Source of the DNA: Sphingosinicella terrae
GTDB taxonomy: Bacteria; Pseudomonadota; Alphaproteobacteria; Sphingomonadales; Sphingomonadaceae
Reading direction: 5' to 3'
Assembly: GCF_003347635.1 (NCBI RefSeq)
Contig: NZ_QDFY01000009.1
Location: 88,893 to 152,892 of the forward strand
Length of the DNA: 64,000 nt
Under the pieces are notes generated by a model, which was given only the letters and a program-made list of their open reading frames with translations, did no database searches and was not told where the DNA came from. Positions 23,999 through 33,822 of the stretch are shown here, piece after piece (the stretch's first letter is position 1; the number at the start of each line of letters is the position of its first letter). A program made the translations under genes and the position numbers.

Positions 23999-26482
23999 TT
24001 GCCCGGCTTGTTTGTTCGCGCTCAGCTCACCGTCGCATTCCTCCTGTGCTCTTGGTTACCTCACGACTTGGCTGCGGCGGAACGGCCGCTGACTCCAGAC
24101 GATGTGCTGTCCGTCGAGTCATTCGGATCTGTTCGATTCGATCCGACAGGCCGTAGACTGCTCTTCGAATATCTCGAGCCGTTCGAGCGCCAGGCCGATT
24201 TCGGCCGCGACTACGTTCCGGGCCAGCTGCGCGGCCGGATCTATGTGCTCGACCTCCAGGCTGAGATCGGGCCCGTCCCGCTGTTCCAGCCGGAGAGCGG
24301 CGCCGGTTACGCCTTGGCCGGCATATCCTCCGACGGGCGATATGCGGCGCTCCGAGAAGCTTCCGACCGAGGAATGCGCGTAGGGATCGCCTCCCTAGCC
24401 GATCGCGAACTGGTCCGCGTGGACGCTCCTCTTGGCTATGGTTCCGGTCGAGATCTGCCATGGGCTGATGAGAGATTTGCGCTCCAGGTTCTTAGAGACG
24501 GAGAGGTCGACCTTACCGCGAGCCTACACCGGGAAAACAGGGACGAGCTGGTGGCGCTGTGGAGCGCGCGCAACAGGGGCAATCAAGCTACCTCGAGGCA
24601 AGTTGGCAGCGGCGCTTTCGCCAGCCCCGTGTCATCGGAAAGATGGCTCGGGGTCGTCGACGCCGCAACCGGCAGGATTCAGCGCGTCGCGCCGGGCACT
24701 TTTTCAGCTTGGTTCCCTTCACCGGACGGCGAGGTCTGGGCAGCATTGCGCGAGCAAAGGCTTGAACTGGCAGGCGACCAACGCATCGAGAACGGTGCCA
24801 ATGGAGGGGGCATCGAGCGCCGGCTCGTGATCACGACGCCGGACGGGCCGGCTGGCGGGATTGAAGTCTGCCCCGATTGCGATGTGCTGCCCTGGTCGCT
24901 CAACTGGTCGGCGCAGGCCCCCGTCCTGGCCTTCGTAGGCAGAGATCGTGGACGTGATTGGGCAGCCGCGCGTTTTCGCACCTACGACCTACGCACGGGT
25001 CAAGTCGTTGCCATCGACCTCGGCACCCTCCAGCCGCACCTTGCCTGGGCTGGGCTCGCGGTGGACATTCGCTCCGCCTGGATTGGTGAGCAGCTTGCCG
25101 TTCTCGCCAAGCCGCCAGCGGACGAGGAAGGCGCCTCGCCGCGTTCCGGCTGGTACCTCGTCGGCGAGGGAACACCACGCAATCTGACCGCCACGTTCGA
25201 AGGCGAGGTGCCGCAGCTGCTCGGGTCCAATGGCGCCGGTCTCCTCCTCCTGCATCGGGGAGAGGCCTGGCTCGTTGCTCCAAACGGGATGCGCAGCAAT
25301 CTCACCGCTGAGGTCACCGCGCCGGTACGCGCCTGGCGCGAGCCCGAACTTTACAGCTACCTCCCGCCTGCCAATCCCCAGCCCCGGGACTCCCTGGTGC
25401 TCGAGGCCACCTCGCCCGGCGTTGCCGGAACGCACCTGATACTGATCGACATATCCAGCCGACAGATTACCACGATCACGGCACCCTCGCCCGGGGCCAC
25501 CTTTGTGGCTGTTTCACCCAAGACGCGGCGGGCGGCGGTCATCGATCATACCGACAATATGACGACGTTGTCCGTGATCGGGCCGGACGGCCCGGTTCGT
25601 GAAGTCATGCGTCTGAATGCCGGTCTGCGCGATGTCGTGGGAGGGTCGCCGGTTCGGATCGACCATCGCGGGCCCGACAATGATCCGCGCATGTCATGGC
25701 TGTTGCTGCCTCCAGGATATCAGCCGGGCACGCGTGTTCCGACCGTTGTCATTGTTTATCCTGGCTCCGTCGGGCGTGAGACATGGTCACGCAGCCGCGT
25801 CGACTCTTTCGATCCGCACAACGACCACATCCTGGCCGCGCGCGGCTATGCCGTGCTGCGTCCAAGCCTTCCGGTGCCATATGGGGAGCTTCCCCGGGAA
25901 CCGCTTGAAGGCTTGGTCGACGAGGTGTTCGCTGCCGTCGATGCCTCTGTCGCTCAGGGATATGTCGATGCGGAACGACTAGCGGTACAGGGCGGAAGCT
26001 ATGGCGGCTATGCGACCGGTGCGCTGGTAGGCCTCACGGACCGGTTTCGATCCGCCATCGCCATGGCCGGCTTCTACAACCTTACGAGCAAGTACGGTCA
26101 GTTCGACGTGCGCCGCCGGTTGGAGGTTGAGCGCACGGGCCCCGATCTCTCGGCTGCAAGCCTCATGGAGACGGGCCAGGGAGGAATGGGGGCACCGCCC
26201 TGGTCGGACCCCCAACGGTACCTGCGTAACAGCCCACTCATGCATGTCGAGAATGTTCGCACACCGATCATGCTGATGACCGGTGATCGCGACTATGTCT
26301 CGACCACGCAGACCGAGGAGTTCTTCACCGCTCTGGCGAGGCTTGATCGGGACGCGCTGATGGTGCGCTATTACGGGGAGGATCATGTCTACAACTCGCC
26401 CGCGAACATCCGCGACATGTGGCGCCGGATATTCGATTGGTACGAACGAACGCTGGGCCCGCCGGTCGCGGTGATGCCGTAG
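23999..26482 (+). CDS. S9 family serine peptidase (prolyl oligopeptidase-like), exported
   Basis: An 827-residue protein. No ATG fits; TTG 23999 follows a GGAGG site by about 7 bases and opens a signal peptide (LTVAFLLCSWLPHDLAAA). A long propeller region is followed by the hydrolase domain with Ser667 (QGGSYGGYATG), Asp in MTGDRDYV and His in YYGEDHVYNS. This subgroup has two family-typical cysteines in the propeller (CPDCD). It stands 141 bases before the sigma-factor gene and probably supplies peptides or processes ligands for the receptor encoded downstream. The leader region is close to the integrase remnant, so its promoter may have been changed by recombination. Confidence 0.88.
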   Translation: MPGLFVRAQLTVAFLLCSWLPHDLAAAERPLTPDDVLSVESFGSVRFDPTGRRLLFEYLEPFERQADFGRDYVPGQLRGRIYVLDLQAEIGPVPLFQPESGAGYALAGISSDGRYAALREASDRGMRVGIASLADRELVRVDAPLGYGSGRDLPWADERFALQVLRDGEVDLTASLHRENRDELVALWSARNRGNQATSRQVGSGAFASPVSSERWLGVVDAATGRIQRVAPGTFSAWFPSPDGEVWAALREQRLELAGDQRIENGANGGGIERRLVITTPDGPAGGIEVCPDCDVLPWSLNWSAQAPVLAFVGRDRGRDWAAARFRTYDLRTGQVVAIDLGTLQPHLAWAGLAVDIRSAWIGEQLAVLAKPPADEEGASPRSGWYLVGEGTPRNLTATFEGEVPQLLGSNGAGLLLLHRGEAWLVAPNGMRSNLTAEVTAPVRAWREPELYSYLPPANPQPRDSLVLEATSPGVAGTHLILIDISSRQITTITAPSPGATFVAVSPKTRRAAVIDHTDNMTTLSVIGPDGPVREVMRLNAGLRDVVGGSPVRIDHRGPDNDPRMSWLLLPPGYQPGTRVPTVVIVYPGSVGRETWSRSRVDSFDPHNDHILAARGYAVLRPSLPVPYGELPREPLEGLVDEVFAAVDASVAQGYVDAERLAVQGGSYGGYATGALVGLTDRFRSAIAMAGFYNLTSKYGQFDVRRRLEVERTGPDLSAASLMETGQGGMGAPPWSDPQRYLRNSPLMHVENVRTPIMLMTGDRDYVSTTQTEEFFTALARLDRDALMVRYYGEDHVYNSPANIRDMWRRIFDWYERTLGPPVAVMP

Positions 26483-26623
26483 GCGAATAATATCATGGGT
26501 TGATAAGGAAACCGTGTGGCCGCGCATCGAGGGGTCGAGGCGAGCTGGCGAACGAGGGGGTGGGCGGCGATAGCTGAGGAAGGCACCAGACGTGAAATCG
26601 TCAAGTGGGTGGCGGAGAAGGTC

Positions 26624-27145
26624 ATGCCCCACGAGCCGGAAGTACGTGCGTGGCTGAGCCGCTCACGTGTGCCCGACGATCAGATCGATGATGTCGTGCA
26701 GGAAGCCTATTGCCGGCTGGCAGCGCTCGAGCGCATCGACATGATCGATCGGCCTGGTGCCTATTTCTTCTCGATCGCTCGTAACCTGCTGCTCGCCCAG
26801 ATTCGCCGGCAGCGGATCGTGAGCATCGAGAGCGTTGCCGAGATCGAGGCGATGGCTCCGTTCGACGATGCGCCCTCCGCAGAGCGAGCGCTGGACGGCA
26901 AGCTGGAGCTTGCCAGGGTTCGCGCCGTGCTGGCGACGCTTCCGGAGCGTTGCCGCCGCATCTTCGAGATGCGCAAGATCGATGGCGTGCCGCAGAAGGA
27001 GATCGCCGCGCGCCTGGGGGTGAACGAAGGCATCGTCGAGAACGAAAGCCGGAAAGGACTGCTTCTCATCCTGGCAGCGCTCAAGCGGTCAGATTCCGAC
27101 GCGGAGCGGGGTTTTGAGCGGAACGCCAGAGGGAGGATCGGCTGA
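26624..27145 (+). CDS. ECF sigma factor, FecI-like
   Basis: A 173-residue sigma-70 family protein with region 2 (DDVVQEAYCRLAALERIDMIDRPGAYFFSIARNLL) and region 4 (LPERCRRIFEMRKIDGVPQKEIAARLGVNEGIVENE). ATG 26624 has GGAGAAGG just upstream; a longer GTG-started frame from 26516 is less likely. Its stop overlaps the FecR start (TGATG). With FecR and the STN-type receptor it forms a cell-surface signalling set that switches on receptor genes when ligand binds. Confidence 0.92.
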   Translation: MPHEPEVRAWLSRSRVPDDQIDDVVQEAYCRLAALERIDMIDRPGAYFFSIARNLLLAQIRRQRIVSIESVAEIEAMAPFDDAPSAERALDGKLELARVRAVLATLPERCRRIFEMRKIDGVPQKEIAARLGVNEGIVENESRKGLLLILAALKRSDSDAERGFERNARGRIG

Positions 27146-28116
27146 TGGCGCGGCAGAGCGCAGCCGAGATCGAACGAGAAGCGGTGGCCTGGGTCATGCG
27201 CCTCGATCGCGAGGGCCGAAACGACGACCTCCTCGCTGAGATCGAGGCATGGGCTGCGGCTGATCCGCGCCGCCGTGGCGCCCTGCTACAGGCCGAGGCT
27301 GCCTGGGCCCTCCTCGATGCACCCGATCCAGGCGGTGCCACGCGTTCACCACCGGCGCGGTACCAGCCGACGCGGCGCGTAGTGATAGCGGGGGGGCTCA
27401 GCGCGGTCGCGGCCGGGCTTGCCGCAACGCTGCTGATCGGTCTTCAGGGCGAGCGCGTAACGACGATCGTCGGCGAGATTCGCCGAGTTCCGCTCGCCGA
27501 TGGTTCGACGGCCGCGGTCAACAGCGGCAGCTCTATCCGGGTCGTGATCAGCGAACGTCAGCGCACGGTCAGTCTCGACGAAGGTGAGGCCTGGTTCCAG
27601 GTCGCTCATGACCCTAGCCGCCCGTTCGAGGTGGTTGCAGGCAGCGTCCGGGTGCGGGCGATCGGCACGGCCTTTTCAGTCCGCCGCGGCGATTCCGGCA
27701 CCGAGATCCTTGTCAGCGAAGGCACGGTGGCAGTGGAGGCGGTCACGGGCGAGTCCGGCGCACTGCGCATCAGCGCGGGGGGGCGGGCAAGGGTGGATCG
27801 CGACGGTCGCGCTTCAGTGGCCCCGGTGGGAGCCTCCGGCGTCGACCGAGCGCTGGCATGGCGCTCAGGGAAGATCGACCTTGCCAACGAGACGCTGGCC
27901 GAAGCCGCCGCGGAGTTCAATCGCCACAATCGCCGCGCGATCGTGATTGCAGATCCCACACTGGCCGGGGAGCGCTTCCATGGACTCTTTCGCACCGATG
28001 ATCCCGAAGGCTTCGCGCTTTCGGTCCGGCGCAGCCTCAACGTTCCCGTGACGCTCAGCGCGGAGGAGATCCGCATCGGGCGGCCGCAGACGTCAGAAAT
28101 GCGTCGACCCGGTTAA
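27145..28116 (+). CDS. FecR family anti-sigma/transmembrane sensor
   Basis: 323 residues with the three FecR parts in order: an N-terminal DUF4880 domain (EREAVAWVMRLD...WAAADPRRRGALLQAEAAWALL), a single membrane segment (VVIAGGLSAVAAGLAATLLIGL, about 79-100), and periplasmic FecR and DUF4974 domains (GEIRRVPLADGSTAAVNSGS; FNRHNRRAIVIADPTLAGERFHGLFRTDDPEGF). It holds or activates the overlapping sigma factor in response to the periplasmic STN domain of the receptor that follows. Confidence 0.93.
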   Translation: MARQSAAEIEREAVAWVMRLDREGRNDDLLAEIEAWAAADPRRRGALLQAEAAWALLDAPDPGGATRSPPARYQPTRRVVIAGGLSAVAAGLAATLLIGLQGERVTTIVGEIRRVPLADGSTAAVNSGSSIRVVISERQRTVSLDEGEAWFQVAHDPSRPFEVVAGSVRVRAIGTAFSVRRGDSGTEILVSEGTVAVEAVTGESGALRISAGGRARVDRDGRASVAPVGASGVDRALAWRSGKIDLANETLAEAAAEFNRHNRRAIVIADPTLAGERFHGLFRTDDPEGFALSVRRSLNVPVTLSAEEIRIGRPQTSEMRRPG

Positions 28117-28179
28117 GGAATTTGGTCGCCCAAAACTCTGTTGAGAGGGCGCGGGGCGCGCCGTCAGCAGGGGGTGGAT

Positions 28180-30819
28180 ATGGGATTTGACTGCGGAGTG
28201 AGGCGGGCGCTGTTCGGAAGCGCTGCTATCGTCATTGTGGCCAGCGCGGCGCCCGCCGCGGCTCAGGTCAAGACCTTCAATGTGCCGGCGCAGGCTGCCG
28301 CGGACGGCATCGCGGCCTTCAGCCGCCAGGCCGATATCCAGCTGCTGATCTCGGCGCGCGACGCGCAAGGCCGTCGCACCAACGCCGTCATGGGAAATTT
28401 CAGCGTGGCCGAGGGGCTCAGCCGCTTGCTCGAGAATTCCGGCCTCCAGGCACAGGCGACGGGACCGCAGACCTATACGATCGTGCCGGCTGCTCCGGAA
28501 ACGGGCAGGATCTCGGGGATGCCGGATGAAGCGGGCCCATACCAGGAGATCATGGTCACGGGCACCAACATCCGGGGGATCATCCCGGAATCCTCGCCTC
28601 TCACCATCATCACGCGCCGCGAGATCGACGCGCGCGGCGCCACCACCGCCGAGCAGGTCGTCAACACGCTGACCCAGAACTTCAACAGCGTGAATGCCAA
28701 TGCGCTTTCGGCGGATCGCGCCGGCTATTTCAACCTGGACGCGATCAACGGCGTCGACCTGCGTGGCCTCGGCCCCGGCACGACCCTGGTCCTCCTCAAC
28801 GGCCGGCGACTGTCAGGTTCGTCCGGCGGCAGCGTCGTCGACATCTCGCTCATTCCGTTGGCAGCGATCGAACGCGTGGAGGTGCTTACCGACAGCGCCT
28901 CGTCGGTATACGGCTCCGATGCCGTCGGCGGCGTCGTGAACTTCATCCTGCGTGAGCGGTTTCGCGGGCTGGAGGCAACGGCTGGCTATGGCACGACCGA
29001 TGATGGAGCGCAGGACGAGTTTCGCGCTTCGCTGACCGGCGGTCTCAACTGGTCGACAGGCAACCTTGTCCTGAGCGGGAATTATCTCGACCGATCGTCG
29101 CTCACCACCGACGAGCGCGATTTCTCGCGCAATGTCGCCGGCCTTTACAATCTATCGCCGCCCGAGAGGCGCTACGGCCTCTTCCTCAGCGGCCGACAAG
29201 AAGCAGGCGACCGCCTCGTCTTCACTGGGAATGCCCTTTACAACCGCCGGACGAGCCAGTTCGCACTGGCGCGCGACCTGGGTGAGATTGCAGGTCTCGG
29301 TTACTACCGCACCCAGACGACCTACGATCAGGAATCCGACTCCTGGTTCGGCTCGCTGGGCGGCTCGTATGAGGTCAGCAACGCGCTTACCTTCGATGTC
29401 GTCGGCTCCTACTCGCGCGTCTGGAACCGCACTGATACTTTCGAGACATCAACGCTGCTACCGCCGCGAGTGAACTCCACGCGCGTCCGTGCCCAAACCT
29501 ACGACGTGACAGCCAGCGCCAGCGGGCGCGTGTTGCCGCTTCCCGGCGGCGATCTCGCTTATTCGGTGGGGATCGGCGCGACACGGGAGGTGTTGGCACG
29601 AAGGACGTCCACGACGACCGCCGATCGTCGGCGGTCCACCCGCTACGCGTTCGGGGAGATCAACCTGCCCCTGATCGGGCCCCAGTCCGAAATCAACGGT
29701 ATCCACCGCTTCGAGATCAACGCGTCGGCCCGTTATTCCGACTATTCCGACTTCGGTGAGGATCTGAGCCCGAAGGTCGGCGTCCTCTGGTCCGTGACGG
29801 AAGGCTTCAATCTCAGAGGAAGCTATGGGCGGACCTTTCGGGCGCCTGGATTGCTCAGCCTCGGCCAGGTGGGCGCTTACCAGATCATAAACCCGGTGGC
29901 CTATGGCTACCCGAACCCGCTGGGGACCGGAACGCCGATCGGGCTCTATATCGACCAGGGCGTCGATTCCGAGTTGGGGCCGGAGACCTCGAACCTGCTC
30001 GCCCTCGGCGCCGACCTGCGCCCGCCGAGCATTCCCCGCCTCGCGATCAGCATGACCTATGTTGCGATCGACTACACCAACCGGATCACCCGCGGCGATC
30101 CTGGCCGCGGCACCGGCTATTTCCTCCAGCCGTTCAACTACACGGATCTCTTCAACTTCTCGCCAACCCGGGAGGATTTCGCCGAGATCCTCGCCAGCTC
30201 GGAGCTCGCTTCCGGCAATGTCGTCGGCTTCGACCAGACCGACCTTGACGCGCTGGTCGCCAATGTCGGCTACATCCTCGACAACCGGCTGCGCAACATC
30301 GCGGTGTCGACCCAGAAGGCGGTCGACCTCGCCGTCACCTATGCCTTCGACCGCGGCGATATCGTCTTCAGCCTTGGGGCCAACGCGACCTACATCCTCG
30401 AATCCGAAGCGCGAACCACCCCAAACTCGCCGGTGCTTTCCCAGATCAACATCCTGGGGCGGCCGGCAGACTTTCGCGCCAACGCCTTTGTTGGGCTCCA
30501 GTCGGGAGGCTTCTCCGGCCGGCTGACCGCCTATTATGTCGACGATTATGCGAACCCGTTCACCCCGGCCTCGCCGAGGATCGGGGATTGGGTGACCTTC
30601 GACCTCACCGCCTCCTATGATTTCGGGGAGCGGCGCGGGCCTCTGTCGGGCGTTAGTCTATTGCTGGCGGTCCGCAATCTCTTCGACACCGATCCGCCGT
30701 TCGTCGCCGACCTCGGTCCGGGCGTCACCGATGGCCTCAGCGAACCGATCGGGCACGACCCGACCAACGCCAGCCCCGTGGGCCGTTTCATCTCCCTCGA
30801 GTTGCGCAAGCGCTTCTGA
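28180..30819 (+). CDS. TonB-dependent receptor with N-terminal STN signalling domain
   Basis: An 879-residue receptor. ATG 28180 after GGGGGTGG is chosen; a TTG further upstream adds non-family residues. Signal peptide (ending at AAAQ), then STN domain (FNVPAQAAADGIAAFSRQADIQLLIS...GLSRLLENSGLQAQATGPQTYTI), plug (GLGPGTTLVLLNGRRLSGS, SSVYGSDAVGGVVNFIL) and barrel ending in ISLELRKRF. The STN domain contacts FecR, so ligand binding is signalled to the ECF factor encoded upstream. Two S9 peptidases flank the set, which suggests a peptide ligand rather than an iron chelate. Confidence 0.94.
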   Translation: MGFDCGVRRALFGSAAIVIVASAAPAAAQVKTFNVPAQAAADGIAAFSRQADIQLLISARDAQGRRTNAVMGNFSVAEGLSRLLENSGLQAQATGPQTYTIVPAAPETGRISGMPDEAGPYQEIMVTGTNIRGIIPESSPLTIITRREIDARGATTAEQVVNTLTQNFNSVNANALSADRAGYFNLDAINGVDLRGLGPGTTLVLLNGRRLSGSSGGSVVDISLIPLAAIERVEVLTDSASSVYGSDAVGGVVNFILRERFRGLEATAGYGTTDDGAQDEFRASLTGGLNWSTGNLVLSGNYLDRSSLTTDERDFSRNVAGLYNLSPPERRYGLFLSGRQEAGDRLVFTGNALYNRRTSQFALARDLGEIAGLGYYRTQTTYDQESDSWFGSLGGSYEVSNALTFDVVGSYSRVWNRTDTFETSTLLPPRVNSTRVRAQTYDVTASASGRVLPLPGGDLAYSVGIGATREVLARRTSTTTADRRRSTRYAFGEINLPLIGPQSEINGIHRFEINASARYSDYSDFGEDLSPKVGVLWSVTEGFNLRGSYGRTFRAPGLLSLGQVGAYQIINPVAYGYPNPLGTGTPIGLYIDQGVDSELGPETSNLLALGADLRPPSIPRLAISMTYVAIDYTNRITRGDPGRGTGYFLQPFNYTDLFNFSPTREDFAEILASSELASGNVVGFDQTDLDALVANVGYILDNRLRNIAVSTQKAVDLAVTYAFDRGDIVFSLGANATYILESEARTTPNSPVLSQINILGRPADFRANAFVGLQSGGFSGRLTAYYVDDYANPFTPASPRIGDWVTFDLTASYDFGERRGPLSGVSLLLAVRNLFDTDPPFVADLGPGVTDGLSEPIGHDPTNASPVGRFISLELRKRF

Positions 30820-30855
30820 CGCCTGCGACGACCCTCCAGTCAAAGGACCCGACCG

Positions 30856-33333
30856 ATGACGCCGATCCTGCGCCTCTCCCTGCTTGCAGTCCTCCTCACG
30901 TCGACGGCTGCGTTGGCTGACGATCGCATGGTCGAACCGCCCGCGGACCTTGCCGACGCCTATTCCCATCCTCGAATGCCTCCAAGCACGAACACGCGGG
31001 CCTTGGCGGTGTCGCGCCAGGGGGACATCGCCGCCTATGTCGTTCAGGTGCCTGTCGAGGATCAGGCGCTCGATGCGGAGATGTTCCTTCCGACGGGTGC
31101 GCCTGCCACGATCGCGCAGGGGGCTCGGATCATGGTGATCGACCTCCAGACGGGAGACAGCGCGCGCATCTGTCCGTCCGGCGGCAATGATTGGGATCCC
31201 GCCTGGTCCCCCGACGGGCGTCGACTGGCCTTCTTTTCCGACCGCGACGGCGAGACCCGGCTGTGGCTGTATGATCGCGGCGATCGAAGCTGCCGCCGGG
31301 TGTCCGAGCGGCCGGCAAAATCGCTGCTGTGGGCCCATGAGGAGCCGCGCTGGAGTCCCGACGGAACCCGGATCTTCTTCGCGGCGTGGCCCGAGGCAGG
31401 CCCGGGATCGCCGGCGCACGCGCGGGTTCGTGTCGCGCCCAGCACGGCGCCCGAAATGCAGCCCGGGGGCGTGACCGTCTACCGTCACGACCCGGCCGCG
31501 CAACGCCGGCCGAGCACTGCAACCGCGGCAGGAGGTGAGCAGGATTTCGATGCTCGCTGCGGCCGGGGCAACTATCTCACGGCCTCGCTGGCCATGGCCG
31601 AGGTCGACGGCGCCGACGCCAGGCTGATCGTGGAGGCGGAGGTGCAGGGTGCGCCCGGCGCCCCCAATCGCCATCATCCGACGCCTTATTTCCGCACCTC
31701 GGCGTCCGGGCGCTGGCTGACCTATTTCTCCGCCGCCTGTCTGGCAGTGGGCGAGGCTCATCGCATGGTGACAAAGCTCTTCGCTGTATCAGCCGAGGGC
31801 GGAACGCCGGTGCTTATCGCCGACGATCTGCGCGCGGCGGTCGGCGGCGACGAGAACATCCTGAACTATCGCTGGAGCCCGGTCGCCGACGAGCTCGTTT
31901 TCACTCGCAACGGCGAATTGTGGAGGGTCGCTTTCGACGCCAATGGCCCGTCCGCGCCCATGCGGATCGGCGCCTCGCTCGGCCCCCTCTCGCCTGCGCT
32001 GCACTGGTACACGCAGGATGGCTCTATGGTCCTTGTGGGGACGAATCCGGTCCAGCGGGGCCGGGGCAATGTCCCCTTCGGCAACGATATCGATCTCGCC
32101 CTCATCCCGGTCGCGGGGGGTGAACCGGTCCGGATACCCGTCGATCGCGCCCGCTGGGCGATCAACGGTGTCATGGCCCGCGATGATCGTGCGCTGCTGC
32201 AGTCGACGCAGCATGCGTTTCGCCTGCTGGGTCGCGACAAGAATACGGGCGAGGCGGTCGCGCTCGAGTTCGACTTAAGAACGGGCGAGACGCGCGAAGC
32301 GTGGCGGGGCCGCGGTCGCTTTCACGACATCCAGGCCGCCGGAAACCGGCTCGTCGGCATCTACGAGGACTTCCGGACGCCGGCGAACCTTTTCAGCTAC
32401 GCCCGCGACCTCAGCCAAGCGCGCGCGCTCACCGACATTGCGCCCCAGATCCGGGCCGCGGCCACCTCCCAAGCGGAGACCTTCGAGACAGTCATTTCGC
32501 AGCACGACGGCACGCTGCGAACGGTAAGAACGTCGGTCCTGCTTCCCCCAGGGGCGCGTCGCGGAGACCGGTTGCCCGCGGTGGTGTGGTTCTATCCCGG
32601 CGACGATCTCACCACCAATTTGGACCGCTTCGGAGCGCCGGGAATGGGTGACCCCGCCTATCTGCTCACGAGCAGGGGCTATGCGGTCATTCTCACCAAT
32701 GTCGTGATCGGCCCCGGGGAGCAGCGCGGGCATGTGATCGACGAGATCATGGATGCCCTGCTCCCGCAGGTCTATCGCGCCGCGGACCTTGGCTATGTGG
32801 ACATCAACCGGCTTGCGATTCGCGGCCACAGCTTCGGCGGCTTCGGCACGCTCGCGGTGGTGGCGCGCACCAACCTGTTTCGCGCGGCCATCCCCAGCGC
32901 CGGTGTCTATGATCTCGGCGGAAGCTATGGCGAGGCGGACTATATCCGCGGCGCCCTTGTCGATCGCAGCGACTGGTCCGAGAATTCGCAGCCGCGCCTT
33001 GGGCAACCTGTCTGGGACGACCCTCTCAGATATATCGAAAACTCCCCTTACTATCTTGCCGACCGGATCCGTACGCCCGTTCTGATCCTCCAAGGCACGG
33101 ACGATTTCACCGGCTCGCGGGAAAGCGGGAAATTGTTCGCCGCGCTGCGCCGGCTCAACCGTCCGGTGGAGCTCGCTTTGTATCAAGGCGGCGGGCACAC
33201 GCCTGCCTTCTGGCCCATACCGCAGGCCGTGGATCAGATGGCCCGTACGCTCGACTTCCTGCGGCGTCATATCGGCGAAGGCTGGTCGCGGACCGGCCGT
33301 GCGGATCCCAGGCAAGGGAGGTCAGCCCCCTAG
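30856..33333 (+). CDS. S9-like serine peptidase/alpha-beta hydrolase, exported
   Basis: An 825-residue protein with a signal peptide (LSLLAVLLTSTAALA). The N-terminal propeller contains WSPDGRRLAFFSDRDGETRLWLYD-type repeats. The C-terminal hydrolase domain has Ser659 (GHSFGGFGT), an Asp in QGTDDFTG and His in GGGHTPAFW. It starts 36 bases after the receptor and is probably its operon partner. Divergent from the other two S9 proteins here in length and motif spacing; the exact subfamily is uncertain. Confidence 0.88.
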   Translation: MTPILRLSLLAVLLTSTAALADDRMVEPPADLADAYSHPRMPPSTNTRALAVSRQGDIAAYVVQVPVEDQALDAEMFLPTGAPATIAQGARIMVIDLQTGDSARICPSGGNDWDPAWSPDGRRLAFFSDRDGETRLWLYDRGDRSCRRVSERPAKSLLWAHEEPRWSPDGTRIFFAAWPEAGPGSPAHARVRVAPSTAPEMQPGGVTVYRHDPAAQRRPSTATAAGGEQDFDARCGRGNYLTASLAMAEVDGADARLIVEAEVQGAPGAPNRHHPTPYFRTSASGRWLTYFSAACLAVGEAHRMVTKLFAVSAEGGTPVLIADDLRAAVGGDENILNYRWSPVADELVFTRNGELWRVAFDANGPSAPMRIGASLGPLSPALHWYTQDGSMVLVGTNPVQRGRGNVPFGNDIDLALIPVAGGEPVRIPVDRARWAINGVMARDDRALLQSTQHAFRLLGRDKNTGEAVALEFDLRTGETREAWRGRGRFHDIQAAGNRLVGIYEDFRTPANLFSYARDLSQARALTDIAPQIRAAATSQAETFETVISQHDGTLRTVRTSVLLPPGARRGDRLPAVVWFYPGDDLTTNLDRFGAPGMGDPAYLLTSRGYAVILTNVVIGPGEQRGHVIDEIMDALLPQVYRAADLGYVDINRLAIRGHSFGGFGTLAVVARTNLFRAAIPSAGVYDLGGSYGEADYIRGALVDRSDWSENSQPRLGQPVWDDPLRYIENSPYYLADRIRTPVLILQGTDDFTGSRESGKLFAALRRLNRPVELALYQGGGHTPAFWPIPQAVDQMARTLDFLRRHIGEGWSRTGRADPRQGRSAP

Positions 33334-33427
33334 GCAGTATGCCGGGGCGCCCTCCACTTCCGGTTGCATCATTGATCTCGCCGAGATCGGTGATCGGCCC
33401 TTCGCCCACCCCGGAGCAGGCTATGGC

Positions 33428-33678
33428 TTAGTCTGTGCGGTAGAACATCGGGTTCTTCATCCATCCGTCGACGGCGGATTCGCGCCAGCCGGCACAGCGG
33501 GTGCTGATGGCGATATGTCGCGGGAACGTCCCGTTCTGGATCTTGCGGTAGAGGGTCGAACGGGACAGGCCAGTGCGCTGGAGCACTGTGAACAGGTAGA
33601 GCCCACTCGAGTCCGAGACCTGTAGTAGGGTCGGTCGCGGCCCTTTGCGCTCCGCACCTCCATCGCGCTGAGAGCCAT
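33428..33678 (-). pseudogene. Integrase N-terminus joined to AlpA-like excisionase fragment
   Basis: From ATG 33678 the minus strand encodes MALSAMEVRSAKGRDRPY, the start of DUF4102-type integrases. After a one-base frame shift it continues VSDSSGLYLF, still integrase-like. The same frame then runs into TGLSRSTLYRKIQNGTFPRH and GWRESAVDGWM, which is the helix-turn-helix of an AlpA/excisionase-type regulator, and ends at TAA 33428. So a deletion fused an integrase start to an alpA end. The piece begins 166 bases from the 3' end of tRNA-Leu, the classic place for such an integrase. Confidence 0.75.
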
Positions 33679-33728
33679 GTTGGTATCTCCCGTTTGCTGG
33701 CACCTGAGATACCAACAACGATACCAAC
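33679..33728. repeat. Inverted and direct repeats before the integrase start
   Basis: GTTGGTATCTC (33679-33689) is repeated as its exact complement GAGATACCAAC (33706-33716), and GATACCAAC occurs again at 33720-33728. These repeats touch the ATG of the integrase remnant. They look like arm-type or operator sites for an integrase, excisionase or AlpA protein. Confidence 0.6.
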
Positions 33729-33777
33729 AAGTCGGATGGACAGGGTGGAATCGGATGGGACCTCGTGAGCGAATTTA

Positions 33778-33799
33778 TGGCAGAAAACTGCCATTTTTT
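33778..33799 (+). terminator. Rho-independent terminator (plus-strand reading)
   Basis: TGGCAG, AAAA, CTGCCA followed directly by six T: a perfect 6-bp stem with a T-run. It would end plus-strand transcripts leaving the accessory segment before they run into tRNA-Leu. The distance from the last plus gene is about 440 bases. Confidence 0.65.
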
Positions 33800-33822
33800 C
33801 AAGCTCATGAGGGAGGTGGTGG

